A DNA stretch of 64,000 bases, from assembly GCF_902806685.2 (NCBI RefSeq), contig NC_048561.1, positions 2,356,001 through 2,420,000 of the forward strand. Direction: 5' to 3'. The first letter of the stretch is position 1; each line of letters starts with the position of its first letter. This DNA comes from Maniola hyperantus. Its lineage: Eukaryota > Arthropoda > Insecta > Lepidoptera > Nymphalidae. Below the pieces are notes generated by a model. That model was not told the DNA's origin and did not search any database. It saw nothing but the letters and a program-made list of their open reading frames with translations. The position numbers and the translations under genes are program-made. Positions 20,891 through 32,600 of the stretch are shown here, one piece after another.

Positions 20891-22744
20891 GGTGCACTTT
20901 CCAGGGTGACAGTTTGCCAGCTCGGAAGTACAGGAACCAGTTGATACAGTTAGACAAATCTCATAAAGATATTTTTGATCCATACTTAACTACACGACCA
21001 CGTTTTTGGTGAGTCAGACAAATCACCAGCCATCGCACAAAAATACACCTGGGTTTTATTTTCGCAATCAGCTTATTGTTTTCCAATAGGCCTGGAATAT
21101 TCTCTAGGACCCGAAGTGCAACTACCTAAGGTCAAGAATTAACGAAGGAGTAACTCATAGGCATGAAACATACAAACACCATTGTAACGGTATCTCCAAA
21201 TACTGTTCTAAATATGGAATCATGCCGCCCTTCCAAATGTGTTAGTTGCAGTTCTGTCACACTAAACGCAAATCACATCATCTGAATTCCAAACTTGGCC
21301 CTTCAATAAAGGACCCTGTCATATATTTTATATTTATTGGTGATGTAAGGTGGAGAATACTTACCTTTTCCTCCCAGCGGGCAAATAAGGGGTAGGAGAA
21401 GGATGGCCTTCCCCTACAGTATAAGATAAGATTCGGGCGCCAGCCAGCCGGAGGAACGACGCACGGATAGCCGAGCAGAGGCCTGAACCTTTAATCTCAA
21501 GGCAGGGCTTTCGGGCCTACTCCTTCGTGGACTCTCTCACGAGACGACAAATGTCAGATAAATATGTTGGAGGATCAAAACAATGTAAAATTGTAAAAGT
21601 TTTTGAATTATAATATAATTTTCTATTTAAAATAAATTACTATGAATAGCGTCCCTACGTTCCTTGCCTTATCTTAATTCTACGAAATATAGGTACCCTT
21701 TACATTATTAAATATTAGACCTAGGGTTATGAAAAATTTGTACTAAAATTAATAAAATATATCGTTCGCCACGCACCGGAGGATATTTTAAAGAGTTCAC
21801 TGATTAAGATTTATAAACCGACGCACTAGATGCTCGGATGCAGGCCGATTTGTGTGAAGGGACAACACCATGTTCTAATCAGGTTCCACAAATACATATT
21901 TTTGAAGCAAATCACCTCATAGTGCGATAAGTGGGGAAACACAAGGGGAACACAGGGGGAACAGCTGCAACAAGAAAATTCTAGTTAGTTTATAATTTTC
22001 TTGTTGAAAATTGTATGGCGCAATGAGTTTTAAAATTTTGATACTTACCGCATTAGCGCTGTTATTTCATAAAATCCATATTAAGGTGAAGCCTTCAAGG
22101 CCGAAATTACTGCTTTCTAGGCATTTCGCCGCAAAACATCTCATATTTCATAAAAATCCGGAGCGAGCCGCATACCGCGTACGAATATTGGAAGAAAAGT
22201 GACAAGTCATGTCAAATGTCTTCCATCAATTATTATTATAAATTTCGTTTAGAAAAAGACAACTGTCAAAACACTGATCTATGGTCTCCATGAAGATAAT
22301 AATGGGTAGAGGTTATGTTTCCGATGTAAACAAATGCCTGTCAGTGTCAAAATTCTATTGCAAAATAAAAAGGAAAACAATTATAATAAAGGATGTAACG
22401 AGACCGTCTAGGTACACGTTACAACCCACATCTAAGGGTTGCAGTTTGTGCTTAGTGTGCAGATGAAAAGTAAGGACCACAACACCAGATTGTTTTACTA
22501 ATTAATCAATAATCAATACTTAATCATTTATTTATTTGCATAGATTGAGGTAGATACAATAGATGTTTTGTTTCTGGGTAGCTACAATCTGCCATGGAGT
22601 GGCTTGCAAAAGTTATACCCTGCGTTGTTTTGAATGCAAAGCCAGTGAACTAGTCAAATCAGTAACTTTTTATCAAACGTCAAAACGCGCGCTAAGTATG
22701 CGAGATTCTATGAAATACTGGATGGTAGGGAATCTTTTGATATT
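20891..22744. other. Non-coding stretch with one GC-rich block
   Basis: About 21360-21545 is GC-rich ('gggcgccagccagccggagg', 'gcagggctttcgggcctact') and resembles an untranslated retroelement segment, but I could not place it. Plus frames at 22011-22466 and 22563-22754 have no recognisable motif. A perfect small hairpin lies at about 22738-22768 ('gatatttatggtct' / 'agaccacaaatatc'). Confidence 0.45.
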
Positions 22745-23525
22745 TATGGTCTAAGAGACCACAAATATCAAAAGGATCCTTCTTCTCCTTTTCATCCATC
22801 TTTTTTTTCTTTTCCTCGAAGATGTAGATGTTGTAGCATTCGATGTAAGACTTGGTGATTGAGATGGCTCTAAAACCCCATACCACTTTCGTGTGCATTG
22901 TTTTCATCTACCTGTAAATTATCATCTTATTATTATTTTTTATATTTGTCTGGGTAGTTTTTTGATTTAGAAAAATGTTACAAAATTATATTTTAACAGT
23001 GTTTCTTCTTCTAAGTCATTATTTCCAAGAATTTGATTTTGAACATCTGAGTATGGCGTAATATCGCTTTCGGGTTCTTTGCCATTATTTTCAGAAATTT
23101 TCTCACAGGTCGCCTCTTTTATTCCATCTTCGAAGGTTTCCTTCACTTGTGCTGTTTTTGCCCGTCTGGTAATTTACACTTCTGCGTTGGATCTTTGCGT
23201 GTGCGTTTCATGGAAGTTGTTGGGTTTTTAATTTCTAATCCCTTCCTTGAGTTTTGTTGAAGCCCAAGAATTAATTAAGCTTATTCAGCTTAAAAAATTA
23301 TATTTATTATACTATGTAAAATTTAATAAATAAATAAAATGAATTTTATTTCAGGCAATAGAACCCATAACAAACTATTATTTATCTTTAAAAGCGTTTT
23401 TAATATTATTTTGTAGAGCATGTGTGTGCACAATTGATTTGATTTCTGACCTGGTCAGTGCCCACCCCCCGTTTTGACATTGTTTTTATTTTAGCAGCTA
23501 AATCTTTTTCCGCTTCATAACTTAA

Positions 23526-25921
23526 CACTCTCACTGCCAGCAATATATAGCATTGTTCCAGTTCAGTAAGCCACGGAGTCCGCCTGCGGGTCCCAACGTA
23601 TCCGCTGCGGTAGGCCGTCACTCAAAATGAAAAAATATTGCAGCAGGCCGTGGGGTCCGCCGGCGTCTAGTAAAGAATGCTTTTAGCACGCCGTGGGATC
23701 CGCTGTGACCCCCTAAATTCAAATAGATATTTGTACTACTGGCCTGCTAATAACGAAAAAATATGGCTAACATTGGCTTGCGCATATAGTGAGCTACATG
23801 TTGAAAAAAAAATCAAGTCAATCGGAGCAATAATTACATTTCTGTGTGGCGGGGAAAAAATAAAAAAATAAAACATTAAATTGACAAACCTTTATTGTTG
23901 TAGCACAAAAAGAGGAAACAACATGCATTTTGAAAAAAAAAAATACTATTTGCTATGCTTATTGGCAAAACAAGACGCGCAAACACTGGGCTTCGTTGGG
24001 CAAGTGAGGCATACAGTACTTGTTTTTTTTGTAAGTTTCTTCGCCTCTACGCTTGATTTGCCTTCTTGACGTAAACTTTCGTAGCAGTGTATACACTTAC
24101 GACGTATTAATCGATTGCGATGGTCAGTCAATGGGTTCTTTCCGAACTCATGTTTAGTTACGACAGGGTCGGTAGCACGGCGCTGCTGTAAATCCATCAA
24201 CTGTATACATAGGTTCTCACGAAATTTCGTTATTGTATAAGTTTTAGTTGTAAGTCTTTTACGAGACTTGTATATCAAGTAGGCATTTACGACAGACGTA
24301 GTTAGCAGTAATTCAATTCCCAGTTTTTGAAACCAACGTACATTTCTTCTTAAAGGATTACAGTAACTGCCCATCTGATCAGAAAAGTCTATTGCACTTT
24401 TGTATTTGTTGTATTCGGCAATTACTGATGGTTTCAAAGCAGTTTTTCGCCTATTTCGCTTGCTCCGGACTGTTACGAATCCAACTGAATGTTTTGTTGA
24501 TAACGCGAGGACGTCTCTCTTGTCTTTCCACTTTAAAACCAAAATTCCGTCATCATTTTCTTTTGCTATCATCTCACCTTTATGCAACTTTGTGGAAATA
24601 ATATCTTTCGGCAACCCTCTTCGATTTTTTCGAACTGTGCCAAGCAAATGCGTAGACCGGTTTAAAAGGGACTTTGCTAAGTCTACGCTTGTATAAAAAT
24701 TATCGGTTACAATACTTCGGCCCGCATCTAAGTATTTCTCGCTCAGATTCATAACCACATCTTTTGACAAATTTTGGCCAGGCGTCGTTTTCTTACCTTC
24801 ATATACAATCAGATCATGTACATAACCATTTTCATCACATATTTTGAACAGTTTTATCCCATATTTGTGCTTCTTCCCAGGGATATATTGCATGAAAACA
24901 ATCCTGCCACGGAAGGCAACCATTGTCTCATCCACTGTTAGATATTCTCCAGGTGTGTTATAGTTCTGAAATTTTTTGGTTATCAAGTCAACCAGACGTT
25001 TTACTCGGATAAGTCTGCCAGCATTAGATGACAAATAAAAATATGTATCCTCAAAGTGCCAGCACCGCAGCAGCAATTCAAAGCGATTTCGGCTCATTAC
25101 TGAACCAGCTACGGGATTTTTGTATAATATATTCTTACTCCAGTAATCAGATATCTTAGGCAGTTTTTTTATACCCATCCATATCAGCAGACCAAGGAAT
25201 TTTTTAATTTCATTTTGATCACAATCCTTCCAATCTACTAGTCTACTTGATCGTCTCAAAACTTTAAGTATCAGTTTTATTCGCATAACAGTTAGTCATG
25301 GTCACCATCAGGTTAATTATTTCGTCGTCCACAAACAAACTATAATAATCCAGTTCGGTCTTACACGTGTCGGGAATATTTTTTATACCAGATGTAAAAG
25401 CTAAAGGGAATTGTTTTTGACGAGAGCCAGTTGGTATACTCCATTGACCACTACTGTCTACCGATTGTTGTACGGGGCGGTCCCTTTGAGTTTGATGTAA
25501 ACTCTGCGCAGTGACATCTTCATCGGTGCTTTCGCTATCGGAGTATCCATCACTATCGGTACTACAAGTAGATTCCGATGAAGGCACGTAATCAGGATCA
25601 TAGTCCGAGTCGTCCGACATGTTTTACATACTCTAAAACAATATTCTTCACAAAAAAATTAACTCTAATCCCGAAAGTTGTGAAAGCGCGGGAAAACGAC
25701 GCACACAGCGAGCCAAGGGGGCGGCCGGCGGTCAACTAACAATTACTTTAGCTGGCGTCACAATGAAATTCTAGAAAATTACAAGCGGCGTGACAGACAA
25801 AATCTTTTGGGGACGGCCGGCGACCCCCACGGCCTGCTGGTTAATTTTTCTTTAAAATAAGACCGGCCGTTTGCACTCGAAAACTTGGGGCCCGCCAGCG
25901 GATCCCACGGCAGTGAGAGTG
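23526..25921 (-). mobile_element. piggyBac element, 2.4 kb
   Basis: The TTAA target is duplicated at 23522-23525 and 25922-25925. Terminal repeats are CACTCTCACTGCC at both ends (13 bp). Repeated 'ccgtggg(g/a)tccgc'-type blocks fill both subterminal regions. The single gene is on the minus strand and has one frameshift. Confidence 0.93.
23946..25620 (-). pseudogene. piggyBac transposase, single frameshift
   Basis: Cut-and-paste transposase acting at TTAA. The N-terminal frame (25620-25264) begins MSDDSDYDPDYVPSSES, an acidic leader typical of the family. The main frame (446 codons, to 23946) holds the DDD catalytic residues in LTVDETMVAF, SIVTDNFYTS and AIDFSDQMGSY. A cysteine-rich C-terminal finger (CIHCYESL, TVCLTCPTKPSVCASC) is complete. 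The two frames overlap around 25264-25286 and differ by one reading phase, so a single indel separates them. Otherwise the length matches a full transposase of about 560 residues. Confidence 0.9.
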
Positions 25922-26100
25922 TTAAAACTGTTTGTCTTCCTTGTTTAGTTGTATTCAGATTGTGGACCTTTCTCCATGATTTATCGATTTTATATTTATG
26001 TAATTTCGGCTTCTCTGTACGATAAATCATCATTTTTCACTTTTTCTAACGCTTCTTGCACTATAAGTTTTGTTTTGGCACATAAGTATTTGCGAGGCAT

Positions 26101-27764
26101 TTTGATACGCAAAAAATATCGACTGTCTTACCTAATATTACCCCATAGTCCATACACTAACTTATTTTTTCTCATTTGCGTGTCTTACAGTGTTGCCATC
26201 AAGTTTGATATAGTTGCCGTATTTGATACTTCCGTGTTGTTATTTTAATTTTGAAAAAAATAAGAAAAAAGTAAAAAAGTAGGAATTCTATAATAAAAAG
26301 AAAACAAAACGAAAATCTCTATGTCGGTGGTCGCTATAAAGATTTTCTTTTTTAGAAGTTAGGTATCTATATGAAAGTTTTAACGCTGCCTTAAGAATAA
26401 CCCTTTGCGGGTCGACATAGTGTGTTCGTGTAATTACTAACACCAATATGATCCTTGTTGGTCGAAATAAAAACATTTTATTTTATTTATTTATTTATAG
26501 TTCATAGAGTTGCTATTTATTTTGCAAAAATTTGTTCTTGTAATTAAAATGCACTTAAAATTGCTACTTAGATTTTTTATTTACCGTATGCCATACGGTG
26601 TTAGCATATGTATTACAATGGATTTTTAAAATCATACCATACGGCGTATGGTATGATGATACCATAGTTGTATCTATTTTTAGTTGATTTTGGGTAGAGT
26701 CTGCCGAGTTTCTTAGTGGTTCTTCTCGAATAGGCTGCAGCATTCCGAACCAGTGGTAGATCTTAAAAAAAGTAAATTATTTAATGATAAAGTAAACAAG
26801 GGTTGTTTTCCTGAATAAAACAGTTTATTTACTTCTACAATCTTTTATTTTGTCTTCTATTAATAACCACGCCCAAGCTAATGGTAACTAATGAAAGCCT
26901 AGGCTCTTATTATTTTCTGGCTCTACTATCTCTATCTTCTGATGACAATCTAGCACGCGCGTTCTTCAAGAAGGAAATTTGATTTAATGTTATTTTATTG
27001 TATCTCCTTTTTTAATATCAATTTTCCCTTCCTAGTTTTGTAGTCTTATCCAAACTCCCCCGCTTGGTTGTTTTTTTAAGTAGTACCTACCTTAGTGTAG
27101 ATTACTTATTTTTAACTATTCTTTTGGACCTGTAGGAAAGATTGACAGTGCCCTGAGTCAGAAGTTTAGAAGACTGTGCTGAAGGGTCTTCCTTGTATTT
27201 AGTATATCCTTCCAGTAGTTCCAGCAATTAGGTAAAATAAAACGCAATCGAATTGTGCAAGGCCCAGGTAAAATGAGGCGTGCATTCGCCGTGATAACAC
27301 AAGTGCACTGTCGCCCGCCGGCGGGGGGCGGCGCGGCGGTTAGCTGTACACTCCTGCGCATCTAGCGTACGCAGGTCCACACAAGTTTGATTCCGCGCGC
27401 TATGCTCGAGCTCCGGAATTGCATGCGCCATTTGTACCCGCTTATTTATTTTATTGAAAATAACACATTATATTAATTTACATTTAATTAATATACCTAA
27501 TTATATATAGTAGTATAGACCCTTCAGTGTCATGCAGTAGAGGTCAGTCCTGCACTCAGCTCGGTGATGTGAACCATCCGGGACTATAAAAAAAATTCCT
27601 TTATTTCGACCATCAAGATCATTATTGTTAGTAATAACACACACCTTAAAAAACTAATGTTAGTGATCTTATAACTATTTACCTAAGACAGGCCTGATTA
27701 GTCAGCACGTGGACCATATGACAATGGTTCAGGTACTGACAATCAAACCTGTCAGCAAATGCCC
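26101..27764. other. Non-coding stretch with LINE tail
   Basis: At 26584-26670 the inverted motif 'ccgtatgccatacgg' / 'taccatacggcgtatggta' forms small hairpins. At 26695-26790 lies a LINE 3' tail ('gccgagtttcttagtggttc', 'cattccgaaccagtggtaga'). About 27290-27430 is GC-rich with short frames of no recognisable content. Confidence 0.55.
26695..26790 (+). repeat. LINE 3' tail relic
   Basis: Same family as the 3' end at 54970-55040, diverged, with no coding sequence attached. Confidence 0.65.
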
Positions 27765-28208
27765 TCAGGATGCCACTGGAGCTAGCCCGTACCCTGCGCA
27801 CCAGGGATGTGCACCGTTTACGCATAGAGGCTCTTTTAATCCGCGTCCATAAGCCTGCATAGTTAGCTTCCTATAAAGGGCGCGTTTCTCTTCTACTACG
27901 GAGGTCAAAATGGTGCTAAATAATGTCTGGCATCGTTCGTAGTACTCTTGTGGAATATTGTTTCCTTGTGTCGCCAGAGCTAGATCATTATAAAGCGCGG
28001 TGTCGTCGCGCTGAGCCGAGAAGTTGTTATGTAGTATTGGTTTACGATAAATCCAAGAGATGGGAAGTTGACGGGAATGGCAACGGCATGATGTGAAGAT
28101 GGCGCAGGGAGATGCTGGAATGCGTCGAGCTCCTGAGAGCTGGTCGCACCAGCTAGAATCGCATACTTTTTCAAAATGGCAGATTCCCTTTCCTGTATAA
28201 TCTTTCAA
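27765..28208 (-). pseudogene. LTR-retrotransposon Gag fragment
   Basis: Minus frame of 147 codons. The stretch DDTALYNDLALATQGN, then IPQEYYERCQTLFSTILTS, EKRALYRKLTMQAYGRGLKEPL matches the capsid-like core of insect LTR-element Gag proteins. Sequence before it in the same frame looks shifted, and after 'GLKEPL' the expected 'GSRIR'-like continuation is degraded. No pol lies beside it. Confidence 0.55.
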
Positions 28209-30462
28209 TTTTGCTTTTGACGCCAGGCGTTGTTAGACATAAGCTCTTAGACTAAGAACCCTAATTTTCCACATACTGATAAGAATATTATCAATGGCCT
28301 AATATTTGCAACAATGTAAGACAAGGAGCTCATTGTATCATTTTATGAAATATATTTGGATAACCCCAAAGGGCAAATTTTAATTAAAAAGAAATACAAA
28401 CTAACTAAAACAATGATGTCTTTGTCAATCTCTCACACTACGTCGCAGCGGAGACGCGTAGCATAAATATGCCGGGCCAACGCCCAAACCCTCAGTTCAT
28501 ATCTCTCGTTCACCTAGTTCTCTCGTTTTAAGTCTAGTATCTATTGTAAATTAGTATTATTTCTAATATTAGAAATAATAAAGCTTTTCTTCAGTAATCA
28601 ATCTTTTTTAAAAACCTTCACTATCTCCACACGCATAACAGCGTCTGTACGGGAAGTTGGCCTCGAACGAGACCCTCGGCCGCGACGGCCATGGGAAGCA
28701 GTCTTCGGACCTGAAACCTTGGGGAAGCTTGATGGCGGAACTGGAACAGCGTCAGTTTCCATACTAGCTGGGGTAGTCATCTTTAAGCTCCGTGTAACAG
28801 TGATTAACCTATCCGGTTAATGCAGCGGGCAAGGCATCCGCGCTAAAAACCGTTAATTATTGGGTTGAGGGTTCCCACCGAATTCGGGGACCACGCGTAC
28901 GGCCTTAAGAATAGTGTTTGGATTATGGCTTGCCATGGTTGCTTCCCTAAACCTACCTATTTCTAAATTAAATCTACGAGAGGTCCTACTCCATGCCTCT
29001 CTTGGGTTTGATTCCCTGCGATGGAAAATCGTGGAAAGCTTAAAGAATAAGGGGAGTAAGGACACAGGCTAGTCTATGTATTTACATTAACATTTTCTCT
29101 GGGTTTGAATCGATGTCTGGATTCCCCTCGGCTTGTGCTTCTAGGTTCTTGAATGTTGAAACTTCTTGAGAAAGTGGTCGCGATGACTACTTCTTGAGTA
29201 TCCCACCCCTGACTGCTTCTGGAGAAAAATCAATAGATAGTTCTAAAGGTTCATTGGATTCTGGGGATTTAGGTGAATTTCCAGCCCAAGATGGTCCTGG
29301 TTGATCCCAGTTCATCGACAATTCTTTTCTGTTCTACACTTCCAGAGTTACTTCGAAAATATTATCTTCGTTTTCATCGTTGTACAAGGCTTGATAAAGG
29401 GTTCTTGTATTGCAGGCAAAGGGCGATCTGTTCCGTCACAAACGAAGTCGCGAAGTCGTTATCGGAAAATACATTAGAATCGAAACGCCAAGTACCGGTC
29501 TTTCTTAACGGATTTATTATATTTATGGGATTTAAAGATAATGGTATAATGGTGGATAAAAGAAACTAATTTCCCAGGATTATTGCGCAGCCAATTGTCC
29601 TGTGCTTTGGCGCAGTAGTTTTAGTATTTGGTATGTGGATAGGTCGACGTGCCATCACAAGATTGGGTCACGGATTGCATTCACAGCAGTTAAATACATT
29701 CACAAAAAAGGAAAACTTAAAACAAATGACATGGCCAAAAAGTACATTCCATGTACACAACATAGTAAATATTTATTGAATATTAGAAATAGAAAGATGA
29801 ATTAATAAGTAGTTTTTAAGCTCTCTGAACTTGTCAGTTTTTATTTCAAAATAATAAGGAATACAAAATGAATTCCTCTACTACCGCCATACTGTACCAT
29901 AGAGAAATCTTTATAAAATAATGAACGTTCCTCACCATGCGTATTACTTATGTAGACACATTATTTGGATGACAAATGCTTTTATTAGGAACATTTTATT
30001 CATATCGAAACTGTCTTTATTGATATTTTTTGCATTCCACAAATGAAAAAAAAACAATGTATTAAAAATACCAATGTTACATGAGTATTATATTTTAAGT
30101 CCATTCCCACATTCTGCAAAATAATACATAAAACGGAACGCGTTTTACGTGTTTGATAATGTGTCATAGTCTATGTCAAACGTCAACGTATATGGTAGGC
30201 TGCCTGTTTGATTGCATTGCCGTCTCTTTGTTGCGCTTGCGTTCGTTGTACCTACAGTGTGTTTGTGTTTTTGCGATTATCTTCTAATATTTTTAACCCC
30301 TGCTTATCTCTACGGACCTCCACCTTCTACCACTCGATTATCTTGCTATTAACACTGGACTCTAATACGCATTGCGTTTCGAATTTGTTTTGTGGAGATC
30401 ATTATGGGGTGTATAAACTGCGGAGTACTCTTAGGCGGCATCCTAATTGGGAGCGATCGTAC
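28209..30462. other. Retroelement debris, no intact gene
   Basis: At 28430-28620 the plus strand looks LTR-like: GC-rich, 'gcataaatatgc', then an AATAAA at 28578, but no defined ends. Minus-strand frames at 28780-28598 (arginine-rich) and about 29420-29180 (MNWDQPGPSWAGNS, a proline/serine-rich Gag-like stretch with stops) may be remnants of the same class. From 29600 to 30460 nothing is recognised. Confidence 0.4.
28812..29045. repeat. tRNA-derived SINE-like segments
   Basis: 'gcgggcaaggcatccgcgct' followed by 'gggttgagggttcccacc' resembles degenerate A- and B-box tRNA promoter motifs. A second B-box-like 'gggtttgattccc' is at about 29007. No cloverleaf is convincing, so not a tRNA gene. 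Confidence 0.35.
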
Positions 30463-30720
30463 TGTTACACCCCTTAACTGTACCCAAAAGAGCTGATGAC
30501 AGACCGACTCTGACTTGACCGCCGGTGGATAAGGTAGCTTTCCCAGTCAGTCCGTGCTAGACCTCTGAAGAGGGTAAACGTCTCTTGACTCTTCCAAATA
30601 TCCGTGTTCTATTCCTAGTTGATTTTATTTTTCAAGTTTAATTGATTAATTAAAGTGTATTTCTTTTAGTTAATTAATAAATCTTTTTTTAAAAACCATT
30701 TCGAAAGAACCCTTGTAACA
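30463..30720 (+). repeat. 5' LTR of the Ty3/gypsy element
   Basis: Starts TGTTACA and ends TGTAACA, the required TG...CA inverted ends, 258 bp. An AATAAA at 30677 fits a polyadenylation signal. It is immediately followed by the primer-binding site. Confidence 0.8.
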
Positions 30721-30721
30721 T

Positions 30722-30733
30722 TGGTGGCAGCGT
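30722..30733 (+). promoter_or_regulatory. Primer-binding site
   Basis: TGGTGGCAGCGT begins one base after the LTR end. TGG at this place pairs with the CCA tail of the priming tRNA; the tRNA species cannot be named without a search. Confidence 0.7.
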
Positions 30734-31071
30734 AAAGGGATACAAATTAATATCCCTGGACCCTCTGTGTAAATCAGTGACAAAGTGAACTAATTACTAT
30801 ATCAAAGTGTCAAACGTGAAGTGAAACTATTACAGTGTTAGTAACATATGTGCTACTCTGTGTCCCTCTGTGTCCCTCTGTGCCCTCTGTGTCCTGTCGA
30901 AGAATCTACCACTGAGCCATCGGAACACCCGCAATCCCCGAAATGCAAGCGTCGCTGATCACCGTTATCGCCGCCCACGTATTAATGTGAGTCAAGCTTG
31001 TTATTCGAAGACAATAATTTGAACTCGTCTTATCTCAAACATAAACAAATCCGTCTGGCCTCATATCAAAT

Positions 31072-32064
31072 ATGCCTTTCGATGTCAAGAGCCCAGAATC
31101 CGCTGAGCAATCTCCGGTCTTACAGAAGATGACAGTGAAACAGTCAAATATCGAGATGGAACTAAATGTGTTATTCAAGTTTGTGAAACCATACGATGGG
31201 TGCCGTGAAACTCTCAATTCAATCCTCATAAATTGCGACAATGCTATTTCACTTGCCAGTGATGTACAAAAACCTATTTTGCTTAAGTTCATACTATGTC
31301 AGCTAAAAGGGAAGGCGGAAATTGCTTGCTCCATAAAAGATTTCACCTGCTGGTTGCAATTAAAAAATTTCCTTAAGGAACAATTCTGTGAGAGGAAAAA
31401 TTACTCACACCTGCTAGCAGACCTACAGGAGAGCAAGCAAAGCCCGCTCGAGAATGTTAGCCAATTCGCGCTTAAGGTGGAGACTTGCCTGTCACAACTC
31501 CTAACGGAGATTTCACTAACTAATGCCGAATCGGGTCAGTTAGCCGGTCGGTCTGCAGCCATGGAGGATCTCGCCCTCCATCATTTCACAATGGGTTTAC
31601 TCCCTCGCATATCCACGATAGTAAGATGCAGGTCTCCGAGAACCTTGAACGAAGCCATTAATATAGCTGTATCCGAGGAGCGTATTCAACAGACTCTGTA
31701 TAGGAGGTCCCAGCCCGCCGAAAACAAAGGTAATAAACCTAGAAATTCATTTACGCCCCTTCCAAGGCCGAACTTTGCGCAACGGCCCACTAACTTCCAA
31801 ACCAATGACATGCCTGCTAAATCCCCGGTAATTTGCCGATACTGCAAAGCCGAAGGTCACATTTTAATGAATTGCAAGAAACGAGAATACAATAATAGCC
31901 GTTCACGCAACTTTCAGGCGCAAGCCCCTGCTCGTAATCCCAACTCATTCTCTAGGCCAGGCCCCAGTCGTGTAAATTTCATGCAAGAAGAGAATATCGA
32001 ATCTCGTGATGAGGTGGACTCCGGCTCTGAGAACGAGTATTCTCCAAATCATTTAAACGAATAA
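31072..32064 (+). CDS. gag: Ty3/gypsy Gag
   Basis: Intact frame of 330 codons. Residues about 30-210 form the capsid-like helical core (LNSILINCDNAISLASDV, ILCQLKGKAEIACS, NFLKEQFCERKNYSHLLADL, LALHHFTMGLLPRI). A single CCHC zinc knuckle (CRYCKAEGHILMNC) lies near residue 260, followed by a basic and then acidic tail. It assembles particles and packages element RNA in the cytoplasm. The frame ends at TAA 32062-32064, just after a slippery heptamer, so pol is expected by -1 frameshifting. Confidence 0.88.
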   Translation: MPFDVKSPESAEQSPVLQKMTVKQSNIEMELNVLFKFVKPYDGCRETLNSILINCDNAISLASDVQKPILLKFILCQLKGKAEIACSIKDFTCWLQLKNFLKEQFCERKNYSHLLADLQESKQSPLENVSQFALKVETCLSQLLTEISLTNAESGQLAGRSAAMEDLALHHFTMGLLPRISTIVRCRSPRTLNEAINIAVSEERIQQTLYRRSQPAENKGNKPRNSFTPLPRPNFAQRPTNFQTNDMPAKSPVICRYCKAEGHILMNCKKREYNNSRSRNFQAQAPARNPNSFSRPGPSRVNFMQEENIESRDEVDSGSENEYSPNHLNE

Positions 32065-32091
32065 AGGTCCCGTCTTGGTGCCGTACGGGAC
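32052..32091 (+). promoter_or_regulatory. -1 ribosomal frameshift signal at gag-pol
   Basis: Slippery heptamer T TTA AAC in the gag frame (32052-32058). After an 8-nt spacer comes a hairpin with a perfect 7-bp stem GTCCCGT / ACGGGAC (32067-32073 with 32085-32091). The -1 frame is open from here across the gag stop into the pol repeat region. All three parts of a canonical -1 signal are present. Confidence 0.85.
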
Positions 32092-32109
32092 ACCAAAAAT
32101 TTAAAATCG

Positions 32110-32600
32110 ATGCCAAACCCTCTGTATCCATGTCAAAATCCTCCGTGTCTGTGTCACGACCCTCTGTATCCGTGTCAAAACCCTCCGTGTCTGTGTCACA
32201 ACCCTCCGTGTCTGTGTCAAAACCCTCCGTGTCCGTGTCACGACCCTCCGTGTCTGTGTCAAAACCCTCTGTATCCAAGTCAGGAACCTCTGTATCCGTG
32301 AAGAAACCCTCTGTATCTGTAAATGAAACCTCTGTATCCGAGTCAAGAACCTCTGTATCCGTGGAGAAAACCTCTGTATCCGACTCGAAACCCTCTGTAT
32401 CTGTGAAAAATCCTCTGTATCCGAGTCGAAACCCTCTGTATCTGTGATAAAACCTCTGTATCCGAGTTGAAACCCCTCTGTATCTGTGAAGAAAACTTCC
32501 GTATCCGATTCGAAATCCTCCGTGTCCGTCAAGAAATCCTTTGGATCTGTGAACACAACCTCTGCATCCGTGACAAAACCCTCCGTATCCGCCTGGCAAG
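32110..32600 (+). repeat. 21-bp coding minisatellite (K/R)PSVSVS
   Basis: About 20 tandem copies of a 21-bp unit ('accctccgtgtctgtgtcaa' type) encoding KPSVSVS / RPSVSVS heptads. Copies grow more diverged towards the 3' side, where indels move the repeat out of the first frame. Confidence 0.93.

Larger units (their letters stand above)
22745..26100 (-). pseudogene. Tigger/pogo transposase relic split by piggyBac
   Basis: Minus strand. The N-terminal part (26100 down to 25926) reads MPRKYLCAKTKLIVQEALEK then LSYREAE, KYKIDKSWRKVHNL and GRQTV, a Psq-type helix-turn-helix, with a frameshift after YREAEI. The frame resumes on the far side of the piggyBac insertion (23521 downwards) with SYEAEKDLAAKIKTMSKRG and ends near 'NNIKNAFKDK'. 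This continues a CENP-B-like DNA-binding domain, so piggyBac landed inside the gene. The DDE part is missing. Sequence at 23250-22985 contains a lysine- and acid-rich frame with a shift (KRTRKDPTQKCKLPDG; ISENNGKEPESDITPYSDVQ) that could be the old C-terminus. Confidence 0.6.

Noticed and set aside
21366..21390. Sequence 'atacttacct', like the 5' end of U1 snRNA
   Set aside because: Only about 10 bases match; the stem-loops that should follow are absent.
28812..28890. tRNA gene
   Set aside because: B-box-like motif present but no consistent cloverleaf or anticodon arm.
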